Assembly (NCBI GenBank): GCA_046153015.1
Contig: JBJXGF010000153.1
Span: 1 to 34,066, forward strand
Direction of reading: 5' to 3'
Length of the DNA: 34,066 nt
DNA from: JBJXGF01 sp046153015
Lineage (GTDB): Bacteria > Actinomycetota > Acidimicrobiia > Acidimicrobiales > CAIXPF01
Below, in pieces: positions 23,470 to 31,260 of this stretch. The translations under genes were made by a program, and so were the position numbers. The notes under the pieces are model-generated. The model made no database searches and had not been told where the DNA came from. It saw only the letters and a program-made list of their open reading frames with translations. Positions within the stretch are counted from its first letter, which is position 1. Each line of letters starts with the position of its first letter.

Positions 23470-24321
23470 TCAGCGGGTGATCGAGCGCTGGTAGGCGCGG
23501 ATGGCCAGCGGGGCGCAGACCGCGACGATGGCGACGATCCAGATCGCGGTGTAGGCCCCGGGATGGGCGATCGACCACGGGTCGCCCGGCTCGGTCGGGG
23601 TGTTCGGGTTGCCGAACTGCACCCGCAGCGCGTCGGCCAGCGAGGTGACCGGGTTCCACTCGGCGACCGTCCGCAACGCCGCCGGCATCGTCTCCGTGGG
23701 GACGAATGTGGACGCGATGAACGTCACCGGGAACAGCGCGGTGAACGACACCCCGGTGACGCCTTCGGGGGTGCGCACGACGCTGCCCAGCAGCACGCCG
23801 ACCCAGATCATGGCGAACGCGAACCCGACCATCAGCAGGTAGCCGCCGATCGCGTCGACCAGCCCGGCGCGGATCCGCCAGCCCACGACCAGTCCGCAAA
23901 GCGACATCAGCACGATCGGCAGCATCGCCTTGATCAGGTTGGCCACGGCGTGGCCGGCCAGCACCGAGCCCTTGGCCAGGGGCAGCGAACGGAACCGGTC
24001 GACCGCCTGGTTCTTGCGGTCGTTGGCCAACGACATCGCCACCCCGAACGCGGTGAAGACGATGGTCTGGGCGAAGATGCCGCCCATCAGGAACTCGCGG
24101 TAGTTCCCCCCGCCGGGCACGGCGATGGCGCCGCCGAACACGTAGGCGAAGAGCAGCACGAACATGATCGGCTGGATCGTGGCGTCGGAGAGCTGCTCGG
24201 GCTGGCGGCGCATGTGCACGAGGCCCCGCCGGGCGATCACCCAGGCGTCGTGCGCGAAGCCCCGCGAGGCGAGCGGGCCGGCGTCGGCGGAGGCGGTGCG
24301 GGGGGCGGCCACGGCGGTCAC
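23470..24321 (-). CDS. ABC-2 type permease, DrrB-like
   Basis: This 283-residue permease has six membrane spans and the ABC-2 (DrrB/NodJ) pattern: an N-terminal cytoplasmic stretch VIARRGLVHMRRQPEQ, then LANDRKNQAVDRFRSLPLAKGS between early spans. A conserved NPVTSLADALR stretch lies before the last span. The GTG start at 24321 overlaps the stop of the ATPase gene by 4 nt (GTGA), so the two are coupled and probably form one exporter. Relatives export drugs, lipids or glycolipids. No biosynthetic cluster lies nearby, so general efflux is likeliest. The frame stays open further upstream, but that part overlaps the ATPase gene and was rejected. Confidence 0.9.
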   Translation of the reverse strand: MTAVAAPRTASADAGPLASRGFAHDAWVIARRGLVHMRRQPEQLSDATIQPIMFVLLFAYVFGGAIAVPGGGNYREFLMGGIFAQTIVFTAFGVAMSLANDRKNQAVDRFRSLPLAKGSVLAGHAVANLIKAMLPIVLMSLCGLVVGWRIRAGLVDAIGGYLLMVGFAFAMIWVGVLLGSVVRTPEGVTGVSFTALFPVTFIASTFVPTETMPAALRTVAEWNPVTSLADALRVQFGNPNTPTEPGDPWSIAHPGAYTAIWIVAIVAVCAPLAIRAYQRSITR

Positions 24322-25313
24322 GGCCGCACCTCGGCGGGCTCGGCGGCCTCGGCGGGCTCGGTGCGGGCGCCGGTCAGGGTCAGGAACACCTCGTCGAGGG
24401 TCGGGTGGCGCACGCCCAGGTCGTCGACCGCGATCCCTTCGTCGCGCAGCGCCTGCGCCACGCCCACCACCGCGTCGACGCCGGAGCGGGCGGGCGCGGT
24501 CACCGCCCGGTTCGGCCGATCCAGCGTCGGCTCCGCGCCGGTCACTGCGGCGAAGACCCGGGCGGCGTCGTCGAGCCGGGCGGCGTCGACCAGCACGGCG
24601 TGCACGGTCTCGCCGCCCACCTGGCGCTTGAGGCTGCGGGCGTCGCCCCGGGCGATCACCCGGCCGTGGTCGACCACCAGGATGTCGTGCGCGAGCCGTT
24701 CGGCCTCGTCGAGGTACTGGGTGGTCAGCAGCACCGTGGTCCCCCGATCGACCAGCCCGTCCAGCACCGACCACAGCTCGATACGGGCGCGCGGGTCGAG
24801 CCCGGTGGTGGGCTCGTCGAGGAACAGCACCTCGGGGTTGGCGACCAGCGTTGCGGCCAGGTCCAACCGGCGGCGCATGCCTCCCGAGTAGCCCGACACC
24901 TGGCGGCGCCCCGCGTCGCTCAGCGAGAACTCCTCGAGCAGCTCGTCGGCCCGGGCTGCGGCTCGCCGGCGGGGCAGCTGGTGCAGCTCGCCGAGCATGA
25001 TCAGGTTCTCGCGGCCGGTGAGGATGGGGTCCACCGTCGAGTCCTGCGCAGCCAGCCCGATGCGGCGGCGCACCTCGCCCGGCGCCTCCTTCACGTCGAA
25101 GCCGGCCACCCGGGCCTCGCCTTCGTCGGCGTCGGTCAGCGTGGTGAGCACCCGCACCGCGGTGGTCTTGCCGGCCCCGTTCGGGCCCAGCACCGCGCAC
25201 ACCGTTCCGGCGGGGGCCTCGAAATCGGCGCCGGCCAGGGCCACGGTCGTGCCGTAGCGCTTCACCAGGCCCCGCGCCCAGATCGCCATGCCTTCGCTGC
25301 GGCTTCCGTGCAT
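24318..25313 (-). CDS. ABC transporter ATPase, DrrA-like
   Basis: This 331-residue ATPase has Walker A GPNGAGKTT (43-51), a Q-loop glutamine near 90, signature YSGGM (142-146), Walker B VLFLDE (162-167) and TTQYLDEAE with Gln in place of the switch His, as is usual in DrrA. A C-terminal extension (about 225-331) with HPTLDEVFLTLTG is typical of drug-resistance ATPases. The ATG at 25313 has GGGAGGA (complement of 25321-25327) 7 nt upstream. A longer frame from a TTG at 25379 lacks any support and would make an atypical N-terminus. With the DrrB-like permease downstream it powers an exporter of unknown substrate. Confidence 0.92.
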   Translation of the reverse strand: MHGSRSEGMAIWARGLVKRYGTTVALAGADFEAPAGTVCAVLGPNGAGKTTAVRVLTTLTDADEGEARVAGFDVKEAPGEVRRRIGLAAQDSTVDPILTGRENLIMLGELHQLPRRRAAARADELLEEFSLSDAGRRQVSGYSGGMRRRLDLAATLVANPEVLFLDEPTTGLDPRARIELWSVLDGLVDRGTTVLLTTQYLDEAERLAHDILVVDHGRVIARGDARSLKRQVGGETVHAVLVDAARLDDAARVFAAVTGAEPTLDRPNRAVTAPARSGVDAVVGVAQALRDEGIAVDDLGVRHPTLDEVFLTLTGARTEPAEAAEPAEVRP

Positions 25314-25483
25314 GCTCCACTCCTCCCACACCACGGGTCGGCCCGCAAGGGATTTCGGCCGCCGGCGCAGCGCAGTCAACTGCTCCCTCTACCCGGCTGC
25401 GCCGTCGGAGGAAACCGACCCGACCGGCGGGCCGGCTCGGCGCCGGCATCGAGTAGAACGAGGGGCGAGCCGGGGGAGGTGCG
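25314..25483. promoter_or_regulatory. Divergent promoter region, ABC exporter versus acyl-CoA dehydrogenases
   Basis: For the exporter, minus-strand TTGACT (complement of 25374-25379) lies 17 nt from a weak GAAATC -10, leaving a leader of about 30 nt with a good ribosome binding site. For the dehydrogenases, TAGAAC at 25454-25459 is a possible -10 before a GGGGGAGGTG ribosome binding site. TAGAAC also occurs upstream of the esterase at 5223. No operator repeat is seen. Confidence 0.35.
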
Positions 25484-26668
25484 ATGGAGTTCAGCTATCC
25501 GCCGAGCGCCGAGGCGCTGCGGGCCGAGGTCCGTGCGTTCCTCGCCGCCCGTCCCGTGCACACCTACGCCATCGACGCGATGGACGGCGGCTACGGCACG
25601 GGCGCCTACTCCTTCGAGTTCCTCCGGGCGCTGGGCGAACGGGGCTGGATCGGGCTCACGTGGCCGCGGCGCTTCGGGGGCGGCGAGCGGCCGATGACCG
25701 ATCAGCTGGCGCTCATGGAGGAGCTGGCGCTGGCCGGCGCTCCGTTCGGTCCGCTGGCCGGCAGCGACCAGTGGGCCCAGTCGCTGATCCGGGACGGCAA
25801 CGCCGCCCTCCAAGGCGAGCTGCTGCCCCGCATCGCCGCCGGGGAGGCGTTGGCCTGGCAGGGCTACAGCGAGCCCGACGCCGGCTCGGACCTGCTGGCG
25901 CTCACCACCCGGGCCCGCCGGGACGGCGACGAGTATCGCATCGACGGCCGCAAGATCTGGAGCTCGGAGGCCGGCGCGTGCACCCACGGCATGGTGCTCG
26001 CCCGCACCCAGAGCCCGGAGGAGGCCGGCAGCCGAGCGGGGGGCCTCACCATGTTCGTGGTGCCCAACGACACGCCGGGGCTCACGCTGCGGCCGATCGT
26101 CAGCCTCACCGGCGAGGTGTACCACTACGAGGCGTTCCTCGACGACGTGCGGGCGCCCGCGTGGCGGATCATGGGCCGGGAGAACGAGGGCTTCCGCGAG
26201 CTGCTGAGGGGGCTCGACCGGGACCGGTTCTGGGGGCGGTTCTGCAAGCCCGCGGCGCTGACCCGCAGCCTGCGCCTGCTGCGAGACCACGCGGCGGTCA
26301 CCGTCGATCGTGCCGGGCGCCTGCTGGACCAGCCCACCGTCGCCCGCCGGCTGGTCGAGCTGGAGGCCGAGGTCGCCGGCACGCGGCTGCTGTTCCACCG
26401 GTTCGGCCACCTGCTCGACCGCGGCCAGCCCACGCCGTACGAGTCGGCGTTGTACAAGACCCTGGCCGACGAGCTCGGCCAGCGCGTGGCCAACTTCGCG
26501 CTCGAGCTGCTCGGCGCCGACATCCTCCGCGGAGGCGACGACGCGCCGCTGTCGGGGGCCATGCGTCAGCTCTACCTGACCTCGGTCGGCCAGACGATCG
26601 CCGGCGGCACGTCGGAGGTGCTGCGCACCACGGTCGCCACCCGCGGGCTCGGGCTGGCGAGGAGCTGA
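25484..26668 (+). CDS. Acyl-CoA dehydrogenase, first subunit of a pair
   Basis: This 394-residue flavoprotein has the acyl-CoA dehydrogenase layout: an N-terminal helical domain, a middle beta domain with the FAD/substrate motif SEPDAGSDL (129-137) and a C-terminal helical domain ending with AGGTSEVLRT and an Arg-Gly-Leu-Gly-Leu tail. It introduces a double bond into acyl-CoA. A GGGGGAGGTG ribosome binding site precedes the ATG. The second dehydrogenase gene starts 16 nt after its stop, and such adjacent pairs in Actinobacteria often form heterotetramers acting on steroid side chains or other bulky acyl-CoAs. That role here is inference, since no steroid nucleus genes are seen in the window except the IpdAB-like pair. 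Confidence 0.92.
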   Translation: MEFSYPPSAEALRAEVRAFLAARPVHTYAIDAMDGGYGTGAYSFEFLRALGERGWIGLTWPRRFGGGERPMTDQLALMEELALAGAPFGPLAGSDQWAQSLIRDGNAALQGELLPRIAAGEALAWQGYSEPDAGSDLLALTTRARRDGDEYRIDGRKIWSSEAGACTHGMVLARTQSPEEAGSRAGGLTMFVVPNDTPGLTLRPIVSLTGEVYHYEAFLDDVRAPAWRIMGRENEGFRELLRGLDRDRFWGRFCKPAALTRSLRLLRDHAAVTVDRAGRLLDQPTVARRLVELEAEVAGTRLLFHRFGHLLDRGQPTPYESALYKTLADELGQRVANFALELLGADILRGGDDAPLSGAMRQLYLTSVGQTIAGGTSEVLRTTVATRGLGLARS

Positions 26669-26684
26669 GAGGAGGCTCGACCGC

Positions 26685-27704
26685 ATGGACTTCTCCCTGT
26701 CCGAGACCCAGGAGCAGCTCGTCGGCGCGGTCGGCCGCTGGGTCGAGCGCCGCTGGGCCGACGGCGAGAGCGACCTCAGCGCCGCCGCGGTGCGCCGGGC
26801 GCGGTGGAGCGAGCTCTCGGCGAACGGCTGGACGGGCCTCTTGTCCCCGCCGGCGATGCCGGTTCTCGACGCCGCGCTGATGGTCGAACGCTTCGCCTAC
26901 GGCGGCTGCACGCTGCCGGTGGGCCCGGGCGCGCTGGTGGCCCCCTTCGTCGCCGCCGCCGCGGGCCTCGGCGTCTCGCCCGGCATCGACCAGCTCTGCG
27001 TCCTCGACGGCGCGCACCACCCAGACGCGCCGAGCGCCTCCGCCGCCCGAGGCCTCGAGCTGGCCGACCGGGTCGTGGTGCTCGCCTCGGCGCCCGGCCC
27101 CGGCGGCCGCCGCTGGTCCGCCGGCGCCGTCCCGGTGGGGCCGGACGCGATCACGGTGGTGCAGGACGAAGGCCGAACCGTGCTGTCTCGTCTCGCCGCG
27201 TTCCCGGCGAGGAGCGAGCTGGCGCCGCTCGACCGGGTCATGGGCGAGCTCGCCTGGCTGCTCGGCGCCGTTCTCAGCGCGGCTGAGCTCGTCGGCCTCG
27301 CCCGGGCGGTGCTCGACTCCTGCGTCGCCTACGCGAAGGTGCGGATCCAGGGCGGCAAGCCCATCGGTGGGCACCAGGCGGTGCAGCATCGGCTGGTCGA
27401 CATGCTCGGCCACGTCGAACGGGCCCGCTACCTGACCTACCTGGCGGCGACCGCGCTCAGCGGAACAAGCGAGGCGCTCCCGGCCGACGGTGTGGTCCGA
27501 GAGGTCCACCAGGCGAAGGCGCTGGCCGCCCGGGACTGCGTGGCGGCGATCCGCTCCGGCCATCAGGTGATGGGCGCCATCTCCTTCAGCGCCGAGCACG
27601 ACCTGCACCATTTCCACAAGCAGGCGGTGGTGGCCGCCCACGAGTTCGGCGGGGCGAGCTGGCACTGGGCCGCGCTCGAAGGCGCCGCCAGGGCGCTCAC
27701 CTGA
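26685..27704 (+). CDS. Acyl-CoA dehydrogenase-like protein, second subunit, reduced middle domain
   Basis: This 339-residue protein is shorter than ordinary acyl-CoA dehydrogenases (about 380-400). The N-terminal helices begin normally (MDFSLSETQEQL). The middle domain (about 100-180) is shortened and has no SEPDAGSDL-type motif. The C-terminal domain keeps GKPIGGHQAVQHRLVDM (224-240) and a C-terminal SAEHDLHHFHKQA stretch. This reduced form is typical of the partner subunit in heteromeric dehydrogenases, where flavin and active site are shared with the full-length subunit, here the preceding gene. An AGAGGAGG-like ribosome binding site lies in the 16-nt gap. It probably has no activity alone. 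Confidence 0.88.
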   Translation: MDFSLSETQEQLVGAVGRWVERRWADGESDLSAAAVRRARWSELSANGWTGLLSPPAMPVLDAALMVERFAYGGCTLPVGPGALVAPFVAAAAGLGVSPGIDQLCVLDGAHHPDAPSASAARGLELADRVVVLASAPGPGGRRWSAGAVPVGPDAITVVQDEGRTVLSRLAAFPARSELAPLDRVMGELAWLLGAVLSAAELVGLARAVLDSCVAYAKVRIQGGKPIGGHQAVQHRLVDMLGHVERARYLTYLAATALSGTSEALPADGVVREVHQAKALAARDCVAAIRSGHQVMGAISFSAEHDLHHFHKQAVVAAHEFGGASWHWAALEGAARALT

Positions 27705-27717
27705 ACGGGCCGGCGGC

Positions 27718-28374
27718 TCAGCCGGCGGGCGTCCAATCCGGGCGGCGCCCGGTGAAGCAGAGCAGCCGCTCGAACGCGGTGGCGCCGGGCGAGGCGGGCG
27801 TCTCCTCGTCGAAGAAGCCGCTGTCCGGCCCGCGGTGCTCGGGGGCGACCGTGGTGCGGAGAAAGGCGAGCGCCGCCTCGGCGGCGTCCTCCCCCGCCGA
27901 CCAGGTCCGCCCGGTTGACACGGCGAGGTCCCACCCGTGCACGAGGTACTCGCCGAGCGCCATGGCCAGCACGCCGCCGACGGCCATGCGGGCCTGCGAC
28001 ATCACCACCAGCGCACCGGACGCGCCGGCGTCGACGGCCCGCTCGATGTCGGCCGCCGCGTGACCGATGATGTCCGCCGGCCGCTGGCCAGGCGCGAGCT
28101 CCCACGCGTCGGGGTCGAGGCGCTCGGTCGCGCCGGCGGGGTCGTCGAGGGCGGCGGCGAAGAACTGGAGCCAGGCCAGCACGTGGCGGCGCAGGTCGGC
28201 CACCGTGTACGACCGGCACGGCGTCGGCCCGCCGAGCTGGTCGTTGCTCACTTCGACCACCTGCGCAAGCTGGGAGAGCACCGACGCGAACAGGGCCTTG
28301 ACGGCCACCGGGTCGGCGAAGACCGCCGGTGCGTTGGTGGGGAAGACGGGAAGCTGGCTGGTGTCGGCGCTCAT
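27718..28374 (-). CDS. TIGR03086-family DinB-like metal-binding protein (mycothiol-dependent type)
   Basis: This 218-residue four-helix-bundle protein belongs to the TIGR03086/DinB_2 group. The probable metal triad is His64 (LRRHVLAW), Glu142 and His146 (GEYLVHGWDLA), the same E-x3-H spacing as in mycothiol-dependent maleylpyruvate isomerase. Actinobacterial relatives use mycothiol for transferase or isomerase reactions, but most are uncharacterised. The ATG at 28374 has no ribosome binding site and a TACGTT box 6 nt upstream. The frame remains open upstream but crosses the divergent AraC gene, so the longer version was rejected. It may be controlled by that neighbouring regulator. Confidence 0.87.
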   Translation of the reverse strand: MSADTSQLPVFPTNAPAVFADPVAVKALFASVLSQLAQVVEVSNDQLGGPTPCRSYTVADLRRHVLAWLQFFAAALDDPAGATERLDPDAWELAPGQRPADIIGHAAADIERAVDAGASGALVVMSQARMAVGGVLAMALGEYLVHGWDLAVSTGRTWSAGEDAAEAALAFLRTTVAPEHRGPDSGFFDEETPASPGATAFERLLCFTGRRPDWTPAG

Positions 28375-28380
28375 GCGGCG

Positions 28381-28386
28381 AACGTA
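28381..28386 (-). promoter_or_regulatory. Candidate leaderless -10 box of the TIGR03086 gene
   Basis: Minus-strand TACGTT (TANNNT) ends exactly 6 nt before the ATG at 28374, leaving no room for a ribosome binding site. Confidence 0.45.
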
Positions 28387-28434
28387 CGCTCCCGGCGGGG
28401 CCGGCTCTTGAACATTCACGCCAGGCGCCCCGGG

Positions 28435-28440
28435 TAGCGT
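28435..28440 (+). promoter_or_regulatory. Candidate leaderless -10 box of the AraC-type regulator gene
   Basis: TAGCGT (TANNNT) ends 6 nt before the GTG at 28447. TTGAAC at 28408-28413 is a possible -35 but its 21-nt spacing is long. Confidence 0.4.
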
Positions 28441-28446
28441 GGCGGG

Positions 28447-29316
28447 GTGGGCCGAGGCATCCCCGACGACACCCGGGGGATCGTCGACCCAGCGGCCATG
28501 ATGCGCCACGTCGAGTTCGCCCGCTATCCCCCGGGCGACGAGCTGGCCGGGCTGGTCGAGTGGTTCTGGTCGGTCGCCTGGGATCTTCCCGAGGGCGTGG
28601 TCCACCACCAACAGGTGCTGAACCACCCCGCCGGCAATATCAGCATCGGCACGCTGGACGACGCCGGCGTCCCGCTCGACCCGCCCGAAGGCCGCGTCTA
28701 CGGCGTGCAGTCCGGCGTCACCCATCGCCGCCTCACGCTGGCCGGCTGGACGGTGGCGGCCCGCACCTCGGTCGGCGGGCTCGGCGTGTTCCTCGGCGCC
28801 GCGGCCCGCACGGCCTCCAACCGGCGCCTCGCCCTGGCCGAGGCGCTCCCGGGGCTCGACGCGGCCGAGCTCATGCGTGCCGTGGTGGGCGTCGCCGACA
28901 CCGAGCGGCGCGTCGAGCGGCTGCGCTGGGCGCTGGAGGAGCTGGTCGATCGGCGCGACGCCGCGTTCGTCGAGGACGCCCGCCGGGTGGCGGACGTGGC
29001 CGCCATCGCGGAGCACGATCGAACGGTGTGCCGGGTCGAGCAGCTCGCCCGGGCGGCGGGGGTGAGCGTCCGCTCCCTGCAGCGGCTCTTCGATCTCCAC
29101 GTCGGCGCCAGCCCCTCGTTCGTGATCCGTCGTTGGCGCATCATCGAAGCGGCCGAGGCGGCGCGCGACGCCGGCGAACGCGGCGACGGTTGGCGGGGCT
29201 GGGCGAGGGTCGCCGCCGAGCTCGGCTACGCGGACCAAGCCCACCTGGCGCGCGACTTCCAGCGCCATCTCGGCGTTTCGCCGTCGGCCTACGTGGCGAG
29301 GAATCGAGCGTCCTAG
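28447..29316 (+). CDS. AraC-family transcriptional regulator
   Basis: This 289-residue protein has an N-terminal sensor region (about 20-130) of the DUF6597 type with EWFWSVAWD near 40-48. The C-terminal AraC double helix-turn-helix (about 195-285) contains VEQLARAAGVSVRSLQRLF and a second helix pair with ELGYADQAHLARDF, ending GVSPSAYV. The GTG start at 28447 is leaderless by position. It is divergent from the TIGR03086 gene with 72 bp between, so local control is likely. The ligand is unknown. The ArsR operon follows on the same strand with its own promoter. Confidence 0.88.
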   Translation: MGRGIPDDTRGIVDPAAMMRHVEFARYPPGDELAGLVEWFWSVAWDLPEGVVHHQQVLNHPAGNISIGTLDDAGVPLDPPEGRVYGVQSGVTHRRLTLAGWTVAARTSVGGLGVFLGAAARTASNRRLALAEALPGLDAAELMRAVVGVADTERRVERLRWALEELVDRRDAAFVEDARRVADVAAIAEHDRTVCRVEQLARAAGVSVRSLQRLFDLHVGASPSFVIRRWRIIEAAEAARDAGERGDGWRGWARVAAELGYADQAHLARDFQRHLGVSPSAYVARNRAS

Positions 29317-29335
29317 CCGAGCCGACACTTAGGGG

Positions 29336-29371
29336 TTGACCTAACTGTTGCCGGCCCATACAGTTAGGCGT
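29336..29371 (+). promoter_or_regulatory. ArsR operon promoter with an overlapping perfect inverted-repeat operator
   Basis: TTGACC (29336-29341), a 17-nt spacer and TACAGT (29359-29364) form a near-consensus promoter ending 7 nt before the GTG at 29372. A perfect 8-bp inverted repeat, CCTAACTG (29340-29347) and CAGTTAGG (29361-29368), with a 13-nt spacer covers the end of the -35 and the -10. A bound dimer would block RNA polymerase, as expected for ArsR self-repression. Confidence 0.75.
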
Positions 29372-29722
29372 GTGCCTGACCGTCCCGACCCGGACCGGGC
29401 GCTGCCGGCCGTCTTCCAGGCGCTGTCCGACGCGACCCGCCTGTCCGTGGTCGAGCGGTTGAGCATCGGGCCCGCGTCCGCAACCGAGCTCGCCCGTCCG
29501 TTCTCGATGGCGCTGCCCTCGTTCATGCAGCACCTGGGCGTGCTCGAGCGCGCCGGCGTGGTCAGCTCGCACAAGACCGGACGCACCCGCACCTACCAAC
29601 TGGCGCCTGACGCGCTGCGCGCCGCCGCCGCCTGGCTGGCCACCTTCCGCACCCACTGGGAACGCCGGCTCGACCAACTCGACCACCTGCTCACCACCGA
29701 ACCCAACCCGGAGCGATCATGA
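29372..29722 (+). CDS. ArsR-family winged-helix repressor
   Basis: This 116-residue ArsR/SmtB-fold protein has the recognition region FQALSDATRLSVVERLS followed by SATELARPFSMALPSFMQHLGVLERAGVV. The turn reads SMALPSFMQHL where many relatives have MSQPAVSKHL. The wing contains GRTRTYQL. No Cys metal-site motif is present, so it does not sense metals in the ArsR manner. The GTG at 29372 is chosen because it matches the leaderless promoter; a TTG at 29348 would lie inside the promoter. Its stop overlaps the next start by 4 nt (ATGA). Such ArsR-SRPBCC pairs are common, with the SRPBCC protein as possible ligand binder. The operator over its own promoter indicates autorepression. Confidence 0.9.
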   Translation: MPDRPDPDRALPAVFQALSDATRLSVVERLSIGPASATELARPFSMALPSFMQHLGVLERAGVVSSHKTGRTRTYQLAPDALRAAAAWLATFRTHWERRLDQLDHLLTTEPNPERS

Positions 29723-30207
29723 GCGAGTTCACCCCCCATCCCGACCTCGACCTGGTGCTCGAACGCACCATCCCCGTGGCGCCCGAGCGGGTCTGGGCCG
29801 CCTGGACCGAGCCTGAGCTGTTGATGAAGTGGTTCACCCCGGCGCCGTGGAAGACCGTCGCCGCCGAGCTCGACGTGCGGCCGGGCGGGCGCTGCGTGAC
29901 CACCATGGAATCGCCCGAGGGCGAGCGCTACCCCAACGCCGGCTGCTATCTCGAGGTCGAGCCCAACCGCCTGCTCGTGTTCACCAGCGTGATGACCGAG
30001 GGCTTCCGGCCCACGAGCCCCAGCAACGGCGCCGAAGACCTTCCCTTCACCGGGCGGATCGAGATCATGCCCGACGGGAACGGCGGCAGCCGCTACCGGG
30101 CGATCGCCGTCCACGCCGACCCCGACGGCTGCCGACGCCACGCCGAGATGGGCTTCCATCAGGGCTGGGGCGCGGCGCTGGACCAGCTCGTGGCGCTGAT
30201 GTCCTGA
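29719..30207 (+). CDS. SRPBCC (AHSA1-like) family protein
   Basis: This 162-residue single START/Bet-v1-like domain begins LVLERTIPVAPERVWAAWTEPELLMKWF, the typical AHSA1/SRPBCC opening. A GGRCVTTMESPEGE hairpin and a C-terminal helix with GWGAALDQL follow. The fold forms a hydrophobic cavity for lipids or polyketide-like ligands. The ATG overlaps the ArsR stop by 4 nt, so translation is coupled. The protein is probably cytoplasmic and may bind or remove the compound sensed by the operon, which is inference. Length is normal. Confidence 0.9.
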   Translation: MSEFTPHPDLDLVLERTIPVAPERVWAAWTEPELLMKWFTPAPWKTVAAELDVRPGGRCVTTMESPEGERYPNAGCYLEVEPNRLLVFTSVMTEGFRPTSPSNGAEDLPFTGRIEIMPDGNGGSRYRAIAVHADPDGCRRHAEMGFHQGWGAALDQLVALMS

Positions 30208-30234
30208 CCGCGGCGCCGCATGCCCCAGGGTCAG
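30204..30234. terminator. Weak bidirectional hairpin between convergent SRPBCC and DUF808 genes
   Basis: CTGACC (30204-30209) pairs with GGTCAG (30229-30234), with a self-complementary GCGGCGCCGC inside the loop. The arms contain the stop codons of both convergent genes. Confidence 0.35.
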
Positions 30235-31184
30235 TGAGCCTCGGGCGCGACCGCCCCCTGCGAGCGGATCGGGAGCCGTTTGACCGCGGCGACCACGAGC
30301 GCGCCGACGAGGCTGCCGATCACAGCCGACACGAGCGTGTTGGCCAGCCAGCCCAGCAGGCCGCCCACGCCGCCCACGTGATGCGCCTCCTCTTCCAGGG
30401 AGTGCACGGCGTCGTACAGCGTGTGCCAGCCGAGCTCGTGGGTCCCCACGAGCAGGATGTGCCCACCGACCCACAGCATCGCGGCGGTCCCCACCAGCGA
30501 GAGGAGGCCGAGCAGCTTCGGCATCCCCACCACGAGCGCGCGTCCGATCCGGCTCGCCGAGGCGCCGCCGCGCTCGACCATGCGCAGGCCGACGTCGTCC
30601 ATCTTCACGATCAGGGCCACGAGCCCGTAGACCACCGCGGTGATCAGCAGGGCCACGATCACGAGGATCGCCGCCCGCGCGCCGAATCCCTCGTCGATGA
30701 CCTCCTTGAGCGCGATCACCATGATCTCCGCCGACAGGATGAAATCGGTGCGGATCGCGCCGGCGATCGTCTTCTGCTCCTGGTCGGGGCCCAGCGCGGC
30801 GGCCGGCATGTCGTCGGCCTCGTGATGGCCGCCGATGCGGTGGAGGACCTTCTCGACGCCCTCGTAGCAGAGGAAGGCCCCGCCGAGCATGAGGATGACC
30901 TCGACGAGGATCGGCGCGAACTCGCTGAGCACCAGCGCTGCGGGCAGGATGAACAGCAGCTTGTTGCGCAGCGAGCCGATCGCGATCCGCCTGATGATCG
31001 GCAGCTCTCGCTCGGCGGCCAACCCGTGGACGTAGGTGGGCGTCACCGCCGTGTCGTCCACCACCACCCCCGCCGCCTTGGCGCTCGCCCGGCCGGCGGC
31101 GGCGCCCACGTCGTCGATCGACGCCGCCGCCAGCTTGGCCAGCGCCGCCACGTCGTCCAACAAGCCGATCAGGCCGCCGCTCAT
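30231..31184 (-). CDS. DUF808 (YedI-like) inner-membrane protein
   Basis: This 317-residue integral membrane protein has several spans in its middle and C-terminal parts. It matches the DUF808/YedI family: N-terminal GLIGLLDDVAALAKLAA, a VVVDDTAV turn, NKLLFILPAALVLSEF and the conserved MLGGAFLCYEGVEKVLH. The function of the family is unknown, though a transport role has been suggested. The ATG at 31184 has a GGGGAGGG ribosome binding site directly upstream. An ATG 12 bases earlier has none. It converges on the ArsR-SRPBCC operon. TATCAT at 31217-31222 (minus strand) is a good -10 candidate, which suggests it is transcribed alone. Confidence 0.9.
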   Translation of the reverse strand: MSGGLIGLLDDVAALAKLAAASIDDVGAAAGRASAKAAGVVVDDTAVTPTYVHGLAAERELPIIRRIAIGSLRNKLLFILPAALVLSEFAPILVEVILMLGGAFLCYEGVEKVLHRIGGHHEADDMPAAALGPDQEQKTIAGAIRTDFILSAEIMVIALKEVIDEGFGARAAILVIVALLITAVVYGLVALIVKMDDVGLRMVERGGASASRIGRALVVGMPKLLGLLSLVGTAAMLWVGGHILLVGTHELGWHTLYDAVHSLEEEAHHVGGVGGLLGWLANTLVSAVIGSLVGALVVAAVKRLPIRSQGAVAPEAH

Positions 31185-31216
31185 CGCCCTCCCCATCCGC
31201 TCCGAACGCGGCTGCG

Positions 31217-31222
31217 ATGATA
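31217..31222 (-). promoter_or_regulatory. Candidate -10 box of the DUF808 gene
   Basis: Minus-strand TATCAT lies 32 bases before the ATG at 31184, leaving a leader of about 25 nt containing the GGGGAGGG ribosome binding site. It lies between the MaoC-like gene's end and the DUF808 start. Confidence 0.4.
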
Positions 31223-31260
31223 CGCAGCCGGCGGAAGGTGCGCGGTCGCCGCGTCGGCCG

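Noticed and set aside
23470..25449. A 659-residue frame that could look like an ATPase-permease fusion
   Set aside because: The upstream part is a shadow of the ATPase gene in another frame. The permease begins at the GTG overlapping the ATPase stop.
27718..29328. A 536-residue version of the TIGR03086 protein
   Set aside because: The upstream 318 residues run antisense through the AraC-type gene and show no domain. The ATG at 28374 gives the normal family length.
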